A stretch of 64,000 nt of DNA from Phocaeicola oris (GTDB lineage: Bacteria > Bacteroidota > Bacteroidia > Bacteroidales > Bacteroidaceae): positions 124,001-188,000 of the forward strand of contig NZ_JAJLQX010000002.1 of NCBI RefSeq assembly GCF_021295095.1, in the 5' to 3' direction. Under the pieces are notes generated by a model. That model had not been told where the DNA came from. It saw nothing but the letters and a program-made list of their open reading frames with translations, and made no database searches. The translations under genes were made by a program, and so were the position numbers. Positions 61,101 to 64,000 of this stretch are shown one piece after another; position 1 is the first letter of the stretch, and the number at the start of each line of letters is the position of its first letter.

Positions 61101-62362
61101 ATAAAAGAAACATTCGGATTTAATTTGGAAGCAGCACGGTAATGCGCCATCGTCTCAATAATTCCGCTATCAAAATTGAACGCAGCTTTTATCAACTCCT
61201 CACCATAACCTGTTGAGCAGGTTCCCACAATAGCAAGTTCTGTGCCCGCTTCCTGTGCCTTTTTATTAAGTTCATCCAAGCCATCACGAACAGCTTGAAT
61301 AGGATTACCAAAGTTCTGAGAATAAAAAGAGAACACCAAATCACCATTCGGACGGACAGCTACAACCTTGGTTGTTGTTGAGCCTGAATCCACTCCGATA
61401 ACCACTTCTTCCTTGCCGACATGAAAAGGTTTTTGATCCATTGCCACTGTCGATTTCTCCTTTATCCATTGCTCGTGTTCGGATGCATCCTTAAATAACG
61501 GTTGGAGTCCCCCTTTAGCTACAGTGATGGTGGTATCAGCCAAACGACTCAACAACTCCGATACCTTCATTGTCTCATCACCGCAACGTAACGCACAGCC
61601 TTCGGCAGGAATCAAATTTCCGTTTTCCGGAGATATAAAGTCGGATGGCAACATGTCAAGGTAATCTTCAAAAGCCTTACGCAATGCCGGGAGGAATGTT
61701 AACGGTCCGCCACACAACAGAATGGGTGCCGTAAACTGACAACCGTGACTAAGTGTTACCACTGTTTGAACTGCAATGGCATGAAAAATAGAAGCAGCAA
61801 TATCCGTCTCAGGGACATTACGGCTCATCAAGTTCTGAATATCGGTTTTAGAGAATACCCCACAACGGGCAGCGATTTGATATACATGAGTAGCTTTCAA
61901 AGCGGCTTCGTTCATTTCATCAATACTGATACCCATCAAAACAGACATCTGATCAATAAAAGAACCGGTTCCACCTGCACAGTTACCATTCATACGAAGT
62001 TCTGTACTCTTGCCATTAAAAAAAACAACTTTCGCGTCCTCTCCGCCTATATCAATCAACGCTTTTGCCTCGGGATGGATTCGATGGGAATATGCAGTGG
62101 CAGCAACCACTTCTTGTACAAAATTTACCTTTAGAGAAGAGGCGGTAGCCATACCTACCGAACCGGTAACCGTCAGAGATACATCAGCATCGCCCAACTG
62201 TTGCATAATTTCATTGAAATAGCGTGCAACCAATTGGTTGACCTGAGCATTATGACGTTCATAATGAGAGTATACTATTTTACCCTCAGTATCTAATACA
62301 ACAATTTTTGCCGTTGTAGAACCAACATCCAATCCAATTCTATAGCAATTCAACATTCTCAT
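58169..62362 (-). CDS. Giant acyl-CoA dehydratase activase (BadF/BcrA/HgdC type)
   Basis: A 1397-residue fusion. Two ASKHA ATPase domains of the BadF/BcrAD type come first: YRIGLDVGSTTAKIVVLD at residue 7 with NGNCAGGTGSF near 127, and VIGVDSGSTTTKVVAV near 321 with NEACSSGCGTF near 450, each with the Cys that binds an [4Fe-4S] cluster between subunits. A DUF2229 part follows (GIPRILNMYEDYPFWHRLL near 683), then an HgdB-like domain. Proteins of this type energise electrons for 2-hydroxyacyl-CoA dehydratases; its own partner is not adjacent, and the function in Bacteroidales is not settled. Confidence 0.85.
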   Translation of the reverse strand: MRMLNCYRIGLDVGSTTAKIVVLDTEGKIVYSHYERHNAQVNQLVARYFNEIMQQLGDADVSLTVTGSVGMATASSLKVNFVQEVVAATAYSHRIHPEAKALIDIGGEDAKVVFFNGKSTELRMNGNCAGGTGSFIDQMSVLMGISIDEMNEAALKATHVYQIAARCGVFSKTDIQNLMSRNVPETDIAASIFHAIAVQTVVTLSHGCQFTAPILLCGGPLTFLPALRKAFEDYLDMLPSDFISPENGNLIPAEGCALRCGDETMKVSELLSRLADTTITVAKGGLQPLFKDASEHEQWIKEKSTVAMDQKPFHVGKEEVVIGVDSGSTTTKVVAVRPNGDLVFSFYSQNFGNPIQAVRDGLDELNKKAQEAGTELAIVGTCSTGYGEELIKAAFNFDSGIIETMAHYRAASKLNPNVSFILDIGGQDMKAIFVEQGVVVRMELNEACSSGCGTFIQTFATNLGYDVEHFAKMACTAWNPCDLGTRCTVFMNSKVKQVLREGATIADISAGLAYSVVKNCLYKVLKLKSKDEMGKEIVVQGGTMRNDAVVRAFEILSGRQVLRGNMPELMGAYGCALHAISTLHEPVSIDVLLNGARFTTKQTQCGGCENHCFVTRYNFPNGNKFFSGNKCERVFNNKGNMSRTGINIYTEKYKLLFDRPVNEAAERAIGIPRILNMYEDYPFWHRLLTDCGFKVVLSDSSTYTRYEKALCTVMSDNICFPAKLVHSHIEDLQKKNVERILMPYVVYEHMDDKRTTNSFNCPIVSGYSDVIKSVIEGKIPIDNPVITFQNTDLLEIQVTDYLKSLGIPHATIKKAFKAAIEAEEEYSRTIRKRAEEILEESRKYNETTIVLVGRPYHTDPLVQHKLSEMIASLGVNVISDDIVRGNNSISTGETYLIKQWAYMNRIVKAAQWTAAQDSKVHLVQMTSFGCGPDAFILDEVRDIMNRHNKPFTMLKIDDVSNIGSLKLRVRSLIESLQYHTDRQHVLPFVSTKVFRKEDRHRKILAPFFTDYLTPILPQLMSLAGYDVEILPQSDEISAAYGLQYANNEVCYPATLIVGDIIKALKSGKYDPNEIAFAMSQTGGQCRATNYASLIKRAMVSAGFADVPLITLGVSTKGIDNDQEGFDIPWLKYSKIIVYSLYYADAISKMYHATVVRECESGIAAKLRDAYMNAVGRYIMENDSDKVVELLAQAAKEFDKAAMDKECPKVGIVGEIFLKFNSFAHQRIANFMINRGVEVVPPILTPFFLQEFVNLEVKRKMHLMKNKIPVPLIHGIYKLISKQMDKINEVSSSFRFFRPFEDIYEEAKGAKGLVSLAAQFGEGWLLPSEIVSLMKEGVENVISLQPFGCIANHVVAKGIEKALHKINPNLNFLSLDFDSGVSSVNVSNRLLLFIDSMV

Positions 62363-62512
62363 TCATCTCATTAGTGTTACAAAATTACTAATTATTTTTG
62401 ACAATGTATAAAAGGCATTCCATTGAAAATATCCTATTTGTAAGATATTTTAAACAATAAGAACGAATGATAGCAGCCCTGTTAAAAGTATTAACTTATT
62501 AATAAAAAATAA

Positions 62513-62541
62513 AGGCTGCATCGTGCACTACGATACAGCCT
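62513..62541 (-). terminator. Terminator of the gene at 62611
   Basis: AGGCTGCATCGT (62513-62524) and ACGATACAGCCT (62530-62541) form a 12-bp stem with one mismatch. On the minus strand TTTATTTTTTATT follows. Confidence 0.7.
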
Positions 62542-62610
62542 CAAATCCTTTCGAAAAAGATTACTTTATAATTTTTATTATATGTTCATCATACAATCGC
62601 GATGATGCTT

Positions 62611-63048
62611 TTATGAAACATTCTTCAATTTATCCAAATCGCAAGTAACCAACCAATTGTGAGAAAATACTTCCCCCGGTTCCCTTACTAAAGCCTGAAT
62701 CATATAAGGGTCATGCATATATTGAGGTTTAATACTATAGTAAGATTTATGTTTATCCAAATATGTGGTAGAATTATATGCATGTCGCACAATAAACGCA
62801 TTGTACCCAGGCCTTTCTACAGATTCGAACGTATGCCATTTGTAGCACTGTCCGTGCTCATATTTGTCATAAGAATGATTCTCGGCAGGATCTAACACGC
62901 CGTTATTATTTACATCAAAAAATATAAGACCTCTCTGATTACATTGCGCTTTCCATTGCGTAGTGCATACTGCTACATATTCCTGTGGAATAAACAATTG
63001 AGTTTGAAGCATAGGATATTCCCATTTTCTCTTTTTCTCTTTTTTCAT
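62611..63048 (-). CDS. Small protein with an EYVAVC-type segment and an EF-hand-like loop
   Basis: A 145-residue protein with a basic start (MKKEKKRKWEYPMLQTQLFI), PQEYVAVCTTQWKAQC, and FDVNNNGVLDPAENHSYD, which is an EF-hand-like or dockerin-like calcium loop (D-x-N-x-N-G-x-L-D-P-x-E). No signal peptide is evident. Bacteroidales genomes have many short proteins with an EY-V/I-A-x-C segment; their role is not known. It is followed by a strong terminator and preceded by a gap of about 112 bp to the M13 peptidase stop. Confidence 0.6.
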   Translation of the reverse strand: MKKEKKRKWEYPMLQTQLFIPQEYVAVCTTQWKAQCNQRGLIFFDVNNNGVLDPAENHSYDKYEHGQCYKWHTFESVERPGYNAFIVRHAYNSTTYLDKHKSYYSIKPQYMHDPYMIQALVREPGEVFSHNWLVTCDLDKLKNVS

Positions 63049-63160
63049 AACTTTACGTTGATAAAACTTGTTTTTAATCTATTTATATTAAATAAATAGC
63101 ATTCATTAAAATCTCCAATTACAAAACTACAAAAAAATACCTTCCCACAACTCGAAATTG

Positions 63161-64000
63161 TCACCAAATATTCACACGTTTATCAGGAGCGACGTACATC
63201 TTATCCTTCTCGGTGATGCCAAAAGCATCGTACCAAGCCTGAATATGAGGAAGAGCTCCATTAACACGCCACATTCCTAAAGCATGAGGATCGGACTTGG
63301 TACGGACACGAATCTCATTCTCACGAATATTCTGCGCCCAAACTCCGGCATAAGCAAGGAAGAAACGCTGCTCCGGGGTAAAACCGTCAACAACTCCTAA
63401 AGGATTATCTTTCGTAGCATTCTTAAATGCCTGAAAAGAAACATTCAAACCACCGTGGTCGGCAAGATTCTCACCCAAAGTGAGCTCGCCATTTCCCTTT
63501 AATCCGGGGAGAACTTCAATATTACTGAAGAAATCAGCCATCACTTTCGTACGCTCCTTAAAACGCTCTGCATCTTGCGGAGTCCACCAATCCCTAAAAT
63601 TACCATCCTTATCAAACTGACGACCTTGATCATCAAATCCGTGAGTCATTTCATGACCGATAACCACACCAATCGCGCCGTAGTTGAAAGCATCGTCAGC
63701 GTTCATATCAAAGAATGGATACTGCAAAATACCCGCGGGAAAACAAATCTCATTGGTTGTCGGATTATAATATGCGTTAACTGTCTGAGGAGTCATGTAC
63801 CACTCATCTCTATCAACCGGTTTGCCGGCCTTAGAAAGCATATAATTGATTTCAAACTCTCCTGCACGCTTCATATTCTCATAATACGAATCTTTCGCGT
63901 CAATATTCAAAGAAGAGTAGTCGCGCCACTTGTCCGGATAGCCCACTTTCACATAGAATGCATTCAATTTATCCAAAGCGTATGTCTTCGTGGTGTCACT
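63161..64000 (-). CDS. M13-family metallopeptidase (PepO/neprilysin type), C-terminal part
   Basis: Only the C-terminal about 280 residues are inside the window; the frame stays open through the edge at 64000. It contains the zinc motif VIGHEMTHGFDDQGRQFD (HExxH), the third zinc ligand in ENLADHGGL, and MTPQTVNAYYNPTTNEICFP before it, all hallmarks of M13. These are large (~680 residue) exported or lipoprotein peptidases in Bacteroidales. The ATG at 63976 is internal and not the real start. Confidence 0.92.
   Translation of the reverse strand, partial: SDTTKTYALDKLNAFYVKVGYPDKWRDYSSLNIDAKDSYYENMKRAGEFEINYMLSKAGKPVDRDEWYMTPQTVNAYYNPTTNEICFPAGILQYPFFDMNADDAFNYGAIGVVIGHEMTHGFDDQGRQFDKDGNFRDWWTPQDAERFKERTKVMADFFSNIEVLPGLKGNGELTLGENLADHGGLNVSFQAFKNATKDNPLGVVDGFTPEQRFFLAYAGVWAQNIRENEIRVRTKSDPHALGMWRVNGALPHIQAWYDAFGITEKDKMYVAPDKRVNIW

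Overview
The window comes from a member of the order Bacteroidales, probably Bacteroides, Parabacteroides or a close relative. The evidence is the repeated promoter element TAnnTTTG upstream of genes, the lipoprotein signals of the GC-Ser-rich Bacteroidetes type, a fimbrillin-like gene, an NhaD/Mfd/RNase Y/GH2/CoA-transferase chromosomal gene set, and a conjugation operon of the CTnDOT type. The species cannot be fixed from the sequence alone.

Positions 1 to about 27,600 look like the right-hand part of an integrative conjugative element (conjugative transposon); its left end is not visible. From left to right it holds: (a) an AT-rich cargo block (383-3308) of four secreted or lipid-anchored proteins of unknown role, one a metal-site-dead astacin homologue and two apparently disrupted in poly-A tracts; (b) a remnant of a coupling-protein gene (3440-3697); (c) the mobilisation genes mobC, mobB and mobA on the minus strand, followed by a 566-bp intergenic region with a large nested palindrome that is a good oriT candidate; (d) the plus-strand tra operon traA to traO plus traQ and a lysozyme (8107-20492), which encodes a type IV secretion apparatus, with no traP primase gene in the usual place; (e) an AbiH-type abortive-infection gene with its own promoter; (f) a minus-strand accessory operon with PcfK, the antirestriction protein ArdA, PcfJ and small unknown genes; (g) a small membrane protein, a DUF1896 protein and the tyrosine integrase, with repeated sequences that look like integrase arm sites next to a tRNA-Ser(UGA) gene.

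From about 27,670 to the end the sequence is ordinary chromosome: tRNA-Ser, a short peptide plus fimbrillin-like lipoprotein, DsbD, a cysteine desulfidase-type protein, DNA-repair and nucleotide genes, ZapA and a coiled-coil partner, RNase Y, a GH2 beta-galactosidase, a succinate/propionyl CoA-transferase, an exported metallo-beta-lactamase-fold protein, NhaD, Mfd, a TPR protein, an S41 protease, a GT2 mannosyltransferase, dihydroorotase, a free-standing methionine-synthase reactivation domain, a metallophosphoesterase, PlsC, a giant CoA-dehydratase activase, and the C-terminal part of an M13 peptidase cut by the window end.

The points most worth a second look are the pseudo-astacin cargo cassette with its A-tract frameshifts, three intergenic arrays of an exact 22-bp period (29383, 40035, 57188), two of which share a consensus, the oriT-like nested palindrome at 7592-7646, and a 96-bp segment with perfect 14-bp inverted ends and an internal promoter-like element at 27887-27982.
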